Part shown: in pieces, positions 63,180 through 64,000 of the stretch
Position numbering within the stretch: the stretch's first letter is position 1
Layout: each line of letters begins with the position of its first letter
Source: Unio delphinus
Taxonomy: Eukaryota > Mollusca > Bivalvia > Unionida > Unionidae
Reading direction: 5' to 3'
Length of the DNA stretch: 64,000 nucleotides
Assembly: GCA_029339505.1 (NCBI GenBank)
Contig: JAQISU010000036.1
Span: forward strand, 5,823,501 to 5,887,500
Position numbers and translations under genes: made by a program
The notes under the pieces: model-generated
Seen by the model: the letters and a program-made list of their open reading frames with translations, nothing else
Databases searched by the model: none
What the model was told of the DNA's origin: nothing

Positions 63180-64000
63180 CACGCTTCATCTTTCTATTAC
63201 CAACAGTTTTCTTTACACGAAGATTCATTGGATGAATTTAATTTTTTGACCAATCAGAATACACTTTACGAGAGTCGCGGACTAACTAATATATGGAGCG
63301 AGAAGGTTACAAGGGTTGTTGCGGAATAGGACTGAAAAGAACTGTTAAAAACCGGAAGAAAAAAAATGATCGGACATTATTTTTAAAACAACGGACTATA
63401 TAAAAAAAATTTAAGTCAGGAGAAAAGCGAAATTCCGTTTTAAAGCGGAGAAAAATCATGTCTGGGCCTGGATGCAAATTAATCAAATGACCAAACTGAA
63501 ATCTAAGAATACATCATAAACACAACTGGAGAATCTACCCATTTTGTTGGCCTATACGCCATTATGTAGCTTACGTCAACTTAGCTAGTTTCTGTCCTTC
63601 ATTCATAAACAAGTAGATGCCAAGTATAAGACGAGGCTAAAGCAATACCTAAACTTTGTTTTTTGTCAGTTTGACACACGCATCATGAATTTTATCCAAG
63701 ATTTAACTCCACAAATTTACAGGTCAGCACAATTCAATGTAGCTAAAAGTACTTAATTTGCTTGACAACAAACATCTAAACCAATAGTGATACTATTAGC
63801 CACAAATGATCTGACAATTTACTGAGTTACAGATAGGAAAAAATTTGTGAAGCTGCGTGAAATGTACTATAGAAACTTCTGTTTTCAGGAATTTTACACT
63901 GTATGCATAGCTGCCAACCCTCCAGGCTCGCAAATCGTGAAAATGGTGATAATTGGTACCATATTCACAATATCCTATGGGTAGCTTCCAATTTCATCTG
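63180..64000. other. Nothing recognised
   Basis: AT-rich sequence without coding or repeat signals I can name. Confidence 0.4.

Overview
This window is AT-rich animal nuclear DNA. It has intron-split exons with GT/AG boundaries, long (AT)n, (GATA)n and (AAT)n tracts, many minisatellites, tRNA-derived SINEs, decayed non-LTR retrotransposons and a decayed hAT transposon. The SINE tails (gcgttaaaccct-type) and LINE style suggest a mollusc or another lophotrochozoan, but that is inference, not proof.

Two things organise it. (1) A host gene on the minus strand runs through most of the window, from at least 56611 down to its stop codon at 6364. I could assemble 15 exons. There are two copies of a five-exon YWTD (LDL-receptor class B) propeller module, each followed by one 129-bp EGF exon, then a short stalk exon, a transmembrane exon and a cytoplasmic-tail exon. 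All 14 exon-exon phases fit. The product is the C-terminal half of an LRP-like single-pass receptor; the 5' exons lie outside the window.

(2) In the intron between exons 31068-31174 and 10067-10195 sits a complete Polinton/Maverick (adintovirus-like) element, 12347-29718, about 17.4 kb. It has 215-bp terminal inverted repeats that look identical and a 5-bp direct repeat (aatgg) at the borders. It is inserted in a 474-bp tandem repeat. Left to right it carries: packaging ATPase (-); a small zinc-ribbon ORF and a phospholipase-A2 ORF joined by a textbook -1 frameshift heptamer (+); retroviral-type integrase (+); a 1292-aa protein fusing DNA polymerase B, an SF1 helicase and an HNH module (-); a Cys-rich zinc protein (+); a free-standing NUMOD4/HNH homing-type endonuclease (+); a 1.4-kb structured non-coding region; two small unknowns; a conserved 350-aa unknown; a basic Gly/Ala virion-type protein; the double-jelly-roll major capsid protein; a small hydrophobic virion-type protein; an adenain-like maturation protease; a 503-aa fibre-like protein with heptad repeats; a membrane protein; and the penton/minor capsid protein. 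Replication, integration, packaging and capsid functions are all present and the frames are open, so this looks like a young, possibly still functional, endogenous virus. A shared AATTGAAAAnnCTAG-like motif precedes five plus-strand genes.

Remaining sequence: 1-6363 holds minisatellites and a complete but coding-dead hAT copy (1936-4807, 8-bp target duplication); 32000-64000 holds intron sequence, SINEs, two broken LINEs and many satellites; 62.7-63.2 kb holds an unrecognised broken ORF.
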